A stretch of DNA of 19,052 nt. Origin: JACJYE01 sp964432875. GTDB taxonomy: Bacteria > Bacteroidota > Bacteroidia > Chitinophagales > Saprospiraceae. The stretch covers positions 1 to 19,052 of the forward strand of contig CAYSPJ010000099.1 in assembly GCA_964432875.1 (NCBI GenBank). Reading direction: 5' to 3'. Of this stretch, positions 6,122 through 13,800 are shown piece by piece (the stretch's first letter is position 1; each line of letters starts with the position of its first letter). The position numbers were made by a program, and so were the translations under genes. The notes under the pieces are model-generated. The model ran no database searches. It was given only the letters and a program-made list of their open reading frames with translations, and was not told the DNA's origin.

Positions 6122-7454
6122 GATTGCGCTCATCTTCGCACTAGCTAATTTGACGCTGCTCACTTTGATTTTCATCTCGCTGTTCGTCCTTACCCGGCGC
6201 TACACTCATACGGAATTCTTCGATCGCCTGGAAGACCGCGCCACCCTGGCCGTGCAGGCCCTGCTCGAAAAAGATGAAATAGCCCCCCAAACCTTAGTAG
6301 AGCTTAGCCGCCGCCGCATGCGCACCCTTACTAAGGAGCAAGAATTCATCATCTCTCTGGATAGTTCGAAAAATCAGCTATCAGATGTACCGAGCTTTAT
6401 CGATCAAAACCTACTCAAGGAGATCATCAGCGATGAGGCCGAGCACTTTAGAGATGGGAACACTTTTGGGGTAGGGATACTCTACCGGGGCCCTCAGGGC
6501 AGGTATGCGGTCATCGTGACCGCCGAAGACTTCTACGGCCAGCGCAAGCTCAATAACTTACTGAAGCTCATGTCAGTATTCCTCGTGGTATCTATCGCCG
6601 TGGTTTTCCTGACGGGGCGCTGGTATGCCTGGCACATCCTCAAACCCATTGGGCGGATGGTGCGCAGCATGAAAAACATCAATTCCAGCAACTTGCACCT
6701 ACGCCTGAAAGAAGAAGAGGAGTCCAAAGATGAACTGGGGCAGTTGGCAGAGACTTTTAACCGGCTGCTGGACCGCATCGAAGCCGCTATCGAAACCCAG
6801 AACTTGTTCGTTGGCCATGCTTCACACGAGTTAAAAAACCCCCTAACTGCCATCCTCGGGCAGGTTGAAGCGGCCCTTCAAGACGAAAAACTGACCGGGC
6901 ATACCCGCCAATCGCTAAAAATAATTGCCGAAGAAGCTAACCGCTTGAACAGCCTGCTGCAAAAATTCATCAGCTTGAGCTATCCGGATGATGGGGCTGA
7001 AGCTTCATGGCGCTTTGATGAGCTCGTTTTTGATGTGGTGGAGGAATTTAAACAGACCCATCCCCATGCCTCTATAACTATTAATTTTGTCAATATGCCC
7101 GCCACTCCTGAAAACCTCTTCTATCGGGGTTCCTACCAACTGTTGCGCATCGCCATTTTCAACCTGGTGGAAAATGCGGTTAAATTTTCGCAAAACGAAG
7201 AGGTGCGGCTCAGGGCAGATTTCCAAGATAACAAACTAAACCTGGAAGTCATTGATAAAGGCATTGGTATTGCCCCTGAAAATCAGCCATATATTTTTTC
7301 TGCCTTTTACCGGACGGAAAACGTACGGGGTTTCCCGGGCTATGGCATTGGCTTGTCTTTAGTGGAAAAAATCGTTAAAATGCACAATGGCAAGCTGTCG
7401 GTGAAGTCTGAGCTGGGCAAGGGGTCTACTTTCACCATAGAACTACCTTTCTAA
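6105..7454 (+). CDS. HAMP-domain sensor histidine kinase
   Basis: This is a 449-residue inner-membrane kinase. The first membrane helix is at about 7-29, followed by a sensor region of about 125 residues facing the periplasm (30-153), and the second helix is at about 154-171. A HAMP linker follows (about 175-230; ILKPIGRMVRSM, DELGQLAETFNRLLDRI). The HisKA dimerisation helix has the H-box FVGHASHELKNPLTAI with phospho-acceptor His241. The ATPase domain has the N-box NLVENAVKFS (353-362), the G1 box DKGIGI (384-389), an F-region YIFSAFYR and the G2 box GYGIGLSL (412-419). All catalytic boxes are intact. The sensor region has no recognised ligand fold. The start ATG lies inside the end of the response-regulator gene. 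No terminator follows directly; the first is at 7675-7723. Confidence 0.95.
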   Translation: MTLRNRIALIFALANLTLLTLIFISLFVLTRRYTHTEFFDRLEDRATLAVQALLEKDEIAPQTLVELSRRRMRTLTKEQEFIISLDSSKNQLSDVPSFIDQNLLKEIISDEAEHFRDGNTFGVGILYRGPQGRYAVIVTAEDFYGQRKLNNLLKLMSVFLVVSIAVVFLTGRWYAWHILKPIGRMVRSMKNINSSNLHLRLKEEEESKDELGQLAETFNRLLDRIEAAIETQNLFVGHASHELKNPLTAILGQVEAALQDEKLTGHTRQSLKIIAEEANRLNSLLQKFISLSYPDDGAEASWRFDELVFDVVEEFKQTHPHASITINFVNMPATPENLFYRGSYQLLRIAIFNLVENAVKFSQNEEVRLRADFQDNKLNLEVIDKGIGIAPENQPYIFSAFYRTENVRGFPGYGIGLSLVEKIVKMHNGKLSVKSELGKGSTFTIELPF

Positions 7455-7493
7455 TTGCTTTCTAATTCAACTCTAATTCAACTCTAACTATAG
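7450..7493 (+). repeat. 11-bp direct repeats, possible response-regulator operator
   Basis: Four units repeat at an exact 11-bp period: TCTAATTGCTT (7450-7460), TCTAATTCAAC (7461-7471), TCTAATTCAAC (7472-7482), TCTAACTATAG (7483-7493). The first overlaps the kinase stop codon. OmpR/PhoB-type regulators bind direct repeats with this spacing. The array ends 16 bp before an exact -7 box at 7510-7517, where a usual -33 element is missing. That it is bound by the neighbouring regulator is inference. Confidence 0.55.
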
Positions 7494-7509
7494 CTGACCA
7501 TACCGCAGC

Positions 7510-7517
7510 TATCTTTG
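7510..7517 (+). promoter_or_regulatory. TAnnTTTG -7 box downstream of the direct repeats
   Basis: TATCTTTG is an exact match to the phylum's -7 consensus. No TTTG or TTG occurs at 19-21 bp upstream; the 11-bp direct repeats occupy that space instead, as at activator-dependent promoters. The predicted start of transcription is near 7524. It overlaps the right arm of a 7-bp inverted repeat (ATAGCTG 7490-7496, CAGCTAT 7506-7512), which could itself be an operator. Confidence 0.35.
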
Positions 7518-7523
7518 CCTCAG

Positions 7524-7723
7524 CAAATGAAGGATAGCAAGCTAAAGCTTAAAGTCAATGCTGATGCGCCTGATTGATAGGCTGGAGCAGTCCAGCTTCC
7601 ACGCGTGCAACTACCTGACTCTCTTACTTGCAGCCTGTCATCTCAATTTGTTTATTAGAATTAGGTTGTTAGTGCAACCCTCCATCTTAGGGCAAAACCC
7701 TGGTATGGAGGGTTGTTTTTTTT
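7524..7723 (+). ncRNA. candidate small RNA between the kinase and cupin-methyltransferase genes
   Basis: From a predicted start near 7524 to the terminator there are about 200 nt with no credible gene. The stretch contains a perfect 6-bp hairpin (GCTGGA 7581-7586 with TCCAGC 7591-7596) and the strong terminator at 7675-7723. A 16-codon frame (7527-7577, MKDSKLKLKVNADAPD) opens it, without a visible ribosome site. It may equally be just the 3' untranslated tail of the kinase operon. I do not recognise a known RNA family. Confidence 0.3.
7675..7723 (+). terminator. intrinsic terminator, overlapping the stop of the convergent gene
   Basis: A perfect 11-bp outer stem (CAACCCTCCAT 7675-7685 with ATGGAGGGTTG 7705-7715) encloses a second small stem (AGGG 7689-7692, CCCT 7698-7701). 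It is followed by eight T (7716-7723). The T-run overlaps the first bases of the TTA that is the minus-strand stop codon (7722-7724) of the cupin-methyltransferase gene. The minus direction has no T-run after the stem. Confidence 0.92.
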
Positions 7724-9383
7724 ACGCCCCTCTCCTCGCTACTACTACATAACGCGTACTCTTACAGCTATCTGCCCAATCCGGTATGAGCTCCAGGCTA
7801 TGAGCATCATACAACTCAACCGGCCCGCCGAAGGCCTGGGCAAAGTAGCTGCGGATGCGGTGCAGCGGCGGTAGGAAGCGCAGGTGTTTGCCTGCGTAGT
7901 TGAGCTCCATTTCACCGCCCGCGAAGTTGATGTTGATGATCTCGCTTTCCTGGAAGATACGCCCCCGGCCCTCTACCAGGCGTGGGGTACGCAAGGAAAT
8001 GAGCCGCTTGTCGGCCGAGTAGAGCAAATTAGGATACCAGCGGATATGATCGGGGGTGATAAAGTCGCCGATGAAATAGCCCCCTGGCTTGACCAGCGCA
8101 GCGGCGCGTTCGATGGCTTCTTCCAAGCGCTCATAGTCTAGGTAGTGAAAAACATTGAGCCCGCTGAAAGCGATATCCCACTGTTTGCCCTCAGGGTCAT
8201 AAGCGAGCAGATCGCCTGCTTCGGCCCGGATGCGGCGCTGAGCTTCGGCCACCATCGCTTCAGAGATATCGATACCGAAGAGCTTTTCATAAGAAGCCCC
8301 CAGTTTATCAATCATGAATCTTTCTACCAGGCCGGTGCCACAGCCGATGGAAAGGATGGCGTTCTCTGCAAAGCTGAGCTGGTATTGTTTTTGGAAAAAG
8401 CGCAGATAGCTGGCCATGAAATCATCCAGGCAGGGCTGGCAGATCAGGGCGTCATAAAACTCGGCGTAATGGTGAAAGCGATCTTCCGGCTTGTCCTGCT
8501 GGCGCAGTTCAAGTTGTAGCTTGGCTGCTTCTTTCAATTCATGGTTGAGGTTGCGCCAATATACAGAATTGGCTTCATGCCCATCCTCATCTACATGGAG
8601 CGCCAGGCACCGCAGCAGCTGAGCATGGTGCTTGGGGGAATACAGTTCGGCCACTACGGCCTCCAGTTGGGCGCTGCTGCCGGGGATGTCAGCGGCGGCC
8701 ATGCGCCGCAAACGGCGCGCCAGCTCTACCAAGTGGCGCAAGCGGGTAGGGAAATCCGGGCGGGGCCCTTTTTCCACTAGTTTTACTTCACCGGGCGGCA
8801 AGGCATAAAAAACACCACCATCTACCCGCTGGATCAGCTCGTCTTTCAACTCGTAAACGCGGGCGTCGCCCGTCACGTTGCCGATATCCTCGGGCTGGCC
8901 ATACACGTGCAGGCTCATAAAGTACTCATCAGTGGGGTTACCCATCTGGTGGACGAGCGAGTGGCTCACCCCGACGACATCGCCGGGCTTGAACTGCATG
9001 CGCGACAAAGTGTAAATCCGATCTTCATCGATGCGGAACACGGCGTGTTCTGCCGGGCCAAATACCTGTACTGCGCCCCATTGGGTATAGCCGTGATCGT
9101 GGATAGCCGAAAAATCTCCGGGGACCCAAGACATGCCCATGATTTCAAAATTGCTATCGGCATAAATCAGCCGCCGTCCATAGCTGTCGCTGATCGGGTG
9201 TTCGTAATCGGCCCAGGGGGCGAGGTCTTCAGCCTCTACTTTGGCATCCAGGACGATGCGGCGCAGCTCGGCAGGCTTGAGCTCGCGCTGGCCTTCTAGT
9301 TGTTCAACAATATAACGGAGCGAGGCTGGCAGCAGGGCCTTATCCTTTGCTGTCGGCTGTGGTGCCGTTTTTGTTTGTACCAT
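7722..9383 (-). CDS. cysteine-dioxygenase-like cupin fused to SAM-dependent methyltransferase
   Basis: This is a 553-residue cytoplasmic protein with two enzymatic halves. The N-terminal half (about 20-200) resembles the cysteine dioxygenase type I cupin: the metal-binding pair His95-x-His97 in the motif SAIHDHGYTQWGAVQVFGP, and a third ligand His145 in SHSLVHQMGNP. Such enzymes oxidise a thiol with Fe(II) and O2. The Tyr partner of the Cys-Tyr cofactor and the exact thiol substrate cannot be settled here. The C-terminal half (about 300-553) is a class I methyltransferase: motif I LSIGCGTGLVE (344-354), the acidic strand end GIDIS (370-374), and the motif KPGGYFIGDF (432-441). A helical linker joins the halves (about 210-300). 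I chose the ATG at 9383 (MVQTKTAPQP); earlier in-frame starts up to 9530 add a tail without family likeness. The gene stands alone on its strand; the product of the paired reactions is unknown. Confidence 0.85.
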   Translation of the reverse strand: MVQTKTAPQPTAKDKALLPASLRYIVEQLEGQRELKPAELRRIVLDAKVEAEDLAPWADYEHPISDSYGRRLIYADSNFEIMGMSWVPGDFSAIHDHGYTQWGAVQVFGPAEHAVFRIDEDRIYTLSRMQFKPGDVVGVSHSLVHQMGNPTDEYFMSLHVYGQPEDIGNVTGDARVYELKDELIQRVDGGVFYALPPGEVKLVEKGPRPDFPTRLRHLVELARRLRRMAAADIPGSSAQLEAVVAELYSPKHHAQLLRCLALHVDEDGHEANSVYWRNLNHELKEAAKLQLELRQQDKPEDRFHHYAEFYDALICQPCLDDFMASYLRFFQKQYQLSFAENAILSIGCGTGLVERFMIDKLGASYEKLFGIDISEAMVAEAQRRIRAEAGDLLAYDPEGKQWDIAFSGLNVFHYLDYERLEEAIERAAALVKPGGYFIGDFITPDHIRWYPNLLYSADKRLISLRTPRLVEGRGRIFQESEIININFAGGEMELNYAGKHLRFLPPLHRIRSYFAQAFGGPVELYDAHSLELIPDWADSCKSTRYVVVARRGA

Positions 9384-9580
9384 ATTTAAGTGATTTTGTT
9401 TGATTACCACCTTGCAAAAATCGGGGATCTGGAGTAATCGGTTAGTGATATCCGTCACCATTTCAACCCAACTCCTATCATAGAAGATTTTTTGTGCGGC
9501 AGTAAACCATTTGGAGTTTCCCCTGTTCAACCTACTGATTCAGCTTTTTTTAAAAAAAATTGACCATAATCACCCTACTT

Positions 9581-9596
9581 TGTGATATTAATCACT
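9581..9596. promoter_or_regulatory. CRP/FNR-family-like operator
   Basis: TGTGA (9581-9585), six bases, then TCACT (9592-9596) is one base from the classic CRP site TGTGA-N6-TCACA. Its centre is about 43 bp upstream of the predicted start of the RNA at 9632. That is near the class II activator position, directly abutting the -33 element. No CRP-family gene is in the window. Confidence 0.45.
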
Positions 9597-9625
9597 TTGA
9601 GAATTGGAAAAAGCTGCTAACTTTG
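9596..9625 (+). promoter_or_regulatory. promoter of the intergenic structured RNA
   Basis: TTTG (9596-9599), 18 bp, then an exact TAnnTTTG box TAACTTTG (9618-9625) gives a near-consensus Bacteroidota promoter on the plus strand. No gene starts shortly downstream. Expected start of transcription is around 9632. Confidence 0.65.
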
Positions 9626-9631
9626 CCTCTT

Positions 9632-9940
9632 GAAAAGCTACTAAACGAAGTAGCAAAAAAAAAAAATGGAAAAAAATGTGGCCTTGGCAGCCAACTGCGT
9701 CTAAAGAGCGGAAACGAGAGGCAAAGGCCTCACTTCTCGCTGAGAAGTTAGTAACCGTCAATTTTCAAGGGGAATGCAGTTGCTTTCAGCCAAGGTCAAA
9801 TGTTGCATAGAGATAATAGTCTGTGAGGGTATTGACCCTGGCTGAAGCAACATTTTCAAATTTGGAAAGGTTTTCATGATATGAATATGGGTTTTAGGTG
9901 TTTTTCTTGGGGAACTATTTTTTAGTTCCCCTTTTTTTTT
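9632..9940 (+). ncRNA. candidate structured non-coding RNA, family not recognised
   Basis: About 310 nt lie between a near-consensus promoter and a strong terminator, with many precise stems. Hairpins: GCTACT/AGTAGC (9637-9654 region), GAGGC 9718-9722 with GCCTC 9727-9731, and ACTTCTC 9732-9738 with GAGAAGT 9742-9748. A long hairpin of 19 bp joins 9779-9799 to 9832-9851 with one bulge and one mismatch. The same central strand can instead pair upstream: GCAGTTG 9776-9782 with CAACTGC 9692-9698, and GCCAAGG 9789-9795 with CCTTGGC 9682-9688. The two folds exclude each other. A 12-codon frame (9666-9704, MEKNVALAANCV) covers the upstream partner. I see no signature of RNase P RNA, tmRNA or SRP RNA. 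A 6S-like RNA is conceivable but not supported by a motif I recognise. Confidence 0.55.
9909..9940 (+). terminator. intrinsic terminator of the intergenic RNA
   Basis: The perfect 9-bp stem GGGGAACTA (9909-9917) / TAGTTCCCC (9923-9931) has a T-only loop and is followed by nine T (9932-9940). It lies 187 bp before the MarC gene, so it ends a transcript that carries no recognisable gene. Confidence 0.92.
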
Positions 9941-10126
9941 GCCCCCTCCTCCCCTTTTTGCTACCTGATTCCAGGTAATTTCATCCCGAGCTGGAACTAT
10001 TTAGGCCAAAGCGATGTATTGCTAATTTGCGCAATATTCAAACAATAAACTGAACAAGCATATCAATTTAGCGGATTTAAGAATATTATTCCGAATATTG
10101 ATTTTGCCGTTTAAATACGCTTTGCC
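9941..10126. other. spacer upstream of the MarC-family gene
   Basis: This is an A/T-rich gap after the terminator. It holds a 6-bp hairpin (TACCTG/CAGGTA at about 9962-9977), AATATT palindromes (around 10030, 10083 and 10094), and a loose -7-like TACGCTTTG just before the GTG start. None is convincing as the MarC promoter. Confidence 0.4.
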
Positions 10127-10756
10127 GTGTTAGAACTATTTTTAGCCGTTTTCGCTTCCTTGTTCTCCCTGGTCAACCCCATGGGGGCGGTGCCGGTATT
10201 CCTGGCGATGACGCCCCACTACACCAAGGCTGAGCGGAGGCGCACGGCCCTGCATACCAGCGTGTACTTCGTACTCATCTTGCTGGCCTTCTTTTTTGCC
10301 GGCACGATAATCTTAGGATTCTTTGGCATCAGCCTGAACGCCATGCGCATTGCGGGCGGCCTGGTCATCCTGGCTTCCGGCTTTTCACTGCTTAACGGCA
10401 AGTTTGCTGAAGGGCGGGCCATCGACCGCAAGGTGAGGGAAGAAGCCCTGGTCAAAGACGACATCTCCTTTTCACCCATGGCCATGCCCATGCTCTCCGG
10501 GCCAGGCTCTATTTCATACCTCATTGGCGTATTCGCCTCCAACCCTGCTTGGGATGCCCGCGGGATAGTAGCCGGAGTCATCATCCTGACCGGCTTGACG
10601 GTTTACCTTATCCTGCGCTCAGCCCCGTTCCTGAGCAAAGCCTTGGGCGTCGCTGGGCTCCAGGCTCTGACCCGCATCATGGGCTTCCTGGTCATGTCTA
10701 TTGGCATACAGTATATCATTACCGGGGTAGTAGATCTGGTGAAAGTGCTGGCATAG
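10127..10756 (+). CDS. MarC-family integral membrane protein
   Basis: This 209-residue protein has about six hydrophobic helices (roughly 3-25, 40-62, 68-90, 112-135, 142-164, 180-205). The family's opening signature is present (LFLAVFASLFSLVNPMGAVPVFLAMT), as is a second conserved stretch, PMAMPMLSGPGSISYLIG. MarC/NAAT proteins sit in the inner membrane. The family was once linked to multiple antibiotic resistance, later withdrawn for E. coli MarC, and some archaeal members were described as amino-acid transporters, so the substrate is open. The start is GTG at 10127: it places the first residues exactly where family members begin, and no in-frame ATG precedes it. The gene stands alone and converges on the giant surface-protein gene 60 bp away. 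No intrinsic terminator is visible in that 60-bp gap. Confidence 0.9.
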   Translation: MLELFLAVFASLFSLVNPMGAVPVFLAMTPHYTKAERRRTALHTSVYFVLILLAFFFAGTIILGFFGISLNAMRIAGGLVILASGFSLLNGKFAEGRAIDRKVREEALVKDDISFSPMAMPMLSGPGSISYLIGVFASNPAWDARGIVAGVIILTGLTVYLILRSAPFLSKALGVAGLQALTRIMGFLVMSIGIQYIITGVVDLVKVLA

Positions 10757-10816
10757 GCCGCTCCTTAACAGGCTAGGGCTCCACGCTACTGATCGCCCCT
10801 TCATACCCGCGTCGAA

Positions 10817-13800
10817 CTAGCGCATCAAAAGCACATCGCCCTGGATGACCTCGACCAGGCCGTCCACGAATTCTACTTCGGCATAGAAGACAAAGACCGC
10901 AGCGCTCATTTCGGCCCCGTTGAAATGGCCATCCCAGCCGTAAGCCGGGTCGTTGGGCAAGAAATCAGCCGCCTCGTGCACGAGGTTGCCCCAACGGTCG
11001 AAGATGCGGAAAACGCGGACTTTGGACACTGCGGCACCACCGTACAACACGAAAATATCATTATTCCCATCGCCATTGGGCGAAAAAGCCGTAGGGGTAT
11101 AGATGCCATTTTCGCGTACGACCTTCACCAGCACCTGGCTGCTGGCCGTGCAGCCCCTTGCATTTTTTACCCAAACGGTATATAAAGTCGTGATTTTCGG
11201 AGAAATGGCCTGCACCGGAGCAGAAGGGTCTTCCATCCCCTCGGACGGCAACCACCAGAGCGTGTCGTACTCTGCCGGGCTGATAAGGGCCCGCAAGGTA
11301 TCGTAACTCCCCAAGCGTATGCTGATATCCGGGCCTAGCTCTACGCTAAAGGCTTCCGCTTCTGGAACGGCAACCTCCGTTTCATATTCACAGCCATTGG
11401 AATCCTGCACCCGGAGGCGGTAGCTACCCACGGGCAGGCCGCTAAATGCCGCAATCGTCGAAAAGCTGCCGCCATCAAACGCATAAAGATAAGGCCCACT
11501 GCCGCCCACAGCGCTATCTATCCTGATGGCGCCATCCATCAGGCCGATGCAGGAGGGCGGCTCTATCTGGATTTGCACCCCTTCCACCGGGCTGGCTAAC
11601 TCCAAAACTTCAATGCTATCAATTGCGATGCACCCATTCGCGATATTGGTAATCTCCAAAACGTACCAGCCTGAGGCCCCTGCTTCGGCGAGCAGTGCTT
11701 CCTGCCCACTGAGCAATATGCCGCTTGATGTTGACCACCGATAGGCAAAACCACCACCAGACGAGGAAGGCGAAGCATCAAGCATTGCCGTCCGCACGAT
11801 GCAATCCAAAGCCTCTGCCGGCCGGATGACGACACTCGGCGGCAGGGTATCGGCAGCGAGGTTGCGCTGAGCCGTATCTACGCAGCCGTTATCTTGATTG
11901 ACAACGGTTAAGCGGTACAGCCCGGGAACATCTACCAGGGCCTGCAAACCCGTGGCGGCAAGCGTATCACCTGCTGGGCCAACCCAGCTATAAGTAAAAT
12001 TGCCCCCTTGGGAAGAAGCGCTTCCGTCCAGGCTTACGGCTTGGCGGGCGCAGGTGATGTTCAGTGGGAGGGCGATAGCCGCCGTGGGGCGCTCGAAATC
12101 GCCGGCGACATTGAAAGCCAGGGTGTCCTTGCAACCATTACCGGAATCCGTCACCATGAGGCGGTAGCTGCCCGCTTCCGACAATGTAACAGAGGGTGCA
12201 GTGCCCAGGATGGTAGTCGGCAACTTGCGCCATTCGTACAGCAACGCTGCCCCTGTAGCCGAAGTAGAAGGCGAGGCATCAGCCACTATTTCAGCCGTGC
12301 GGCAATTCAGCTCCAGCGCGGCATTGGCGAGAGCGGCGGCAGGTGGGCTTGTATCATCGCGCACCAGCACGCTATCCTGGGCGGTGCAACCATTGGCGGG
12401 GTCGGTAACCATAAATATATAGGTGCCAGGCTGGCCGATTAAGGGGGTAGCCGTGCCGCCGTCGAAGAGGATTTGGCCATCTGGGCTACTCCAGGAGATA
12501 TCGGCATTGCCACTGGCTGCCATATATTCGCCTTGCAAGCGCAGGTCCGTACGCAGGCAAGTGAGCGCGGTATCCATGCCGGCATAAGCCGTAGGCGCGT
12601 TGTCGTCGCGGGCCACGACCAGCTCGTCGAAGGCGGAACAGCCGTTGCTCAGGTTGGTCACTTGCAGGTTGAAAGTATCCGCTTGGAAAACAACCGGGTT
12701 CAAACTCGTAGGGTTATCAATGCGGCTGCCACCAAGGGAAGTCCATTGATAGGCCAGGGCGGCCCCAGCCGGCCCAGCTGAGCCACTGAGCTGCAGGCTA
12801 TCCAAAGTACAGAGCAAAGTCATGTCGGCACCAGCGCTAATGCTGGGCGCTGCAAAGTCTTCCCCCACTTGCACTACGGCAAAGTTGCGGCAACCAGTCT
12901 GCTCATCCTCGACCTCAAAGCGGTAAAGGCCGGCCAAGCTGATTTCGATGTCGAGCACCGCAAAACAAGGGCCCACTGGCTGCCCATTGGCATCCAGGCG
13001 CTGCCAGCAGAAACTGTAACCCTGGGGGGCTGGGACAGCCCCACTGAGCAGGACAGCCGGGGCGTTGCAGTTCAATACCGTGTCGCGCAATACGGGTACG
13101 GGCGGTAGTTCGTCTTGCCGCTCCACCATGACGCTATCAATGGCCGAGCAGCCGTTGGAATTGTCCGTCACGGTGAGGAAATACCAGCCTGGCTGGTTGA
13201 CCAGGGGGTTGAAGGAGTTGGGCCCGCCAATAGGTGCACCGGGCGGGCCAGCCCACTGATAAGCAATATCCAGCCCAAAAGACGAGCTACTGCCATCGAG
13301 GTTTCCAGAGGGTGCCTGACAGGTAAGCGCCAGCGGCGGGCCGGCCTGAGCTATGGGCGGCAGCGTATCCTGGCTAATGGTTACCGCATCCGTAGCCGTG
13401 CAGCCAGTGATGCGGTTGGCTACCAGCAACTCATAAGTGCCGGGCTGGCTCACTTCAAGCACGGAGGAGGTATCTTGCCCCGGTGGGAGCGCGCCCCCGT
13501 CCCAAGACCATTGATAGGAAAGCAAACCATCGGCAATCGCATTGCCCAGGCTGGCCGAAGGCGCATTGCAGTCCAGTTGCTGGGCCGGGCCAGCCACAGC
13601 TGGAGGCGGCTCCGTATTTCTAATCACTTGCAGGCTTATCACCCTTGAATAGCCCAGGGTATCGGTGGCGATGATGTTATAAGTACCTGGTGCGCCAACC
13701 AGTACTTCCAGTTCATTGGTAGGCGAAAGGAACTGCCCGCCTTGGGTGGTCCACTGCACCGTACAGCCATCACAAGGCTCACAGAAAGAGGCAGAGAGCC

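Noticed and set aside
7558..7752. 64-residue plus-strand open frame
   Set aside because: It reads through the terminator hairpin and T-run and into the end of the opposing gene; no ribosome site or domain.
9560..9751. 63-residue plus-strand open frame
   Set aside because: It begins with TTG and contains the CRP-like site and the promoter of the structured RNA, so it would not be on that transcript; the sequence looks like translated RNA stems.
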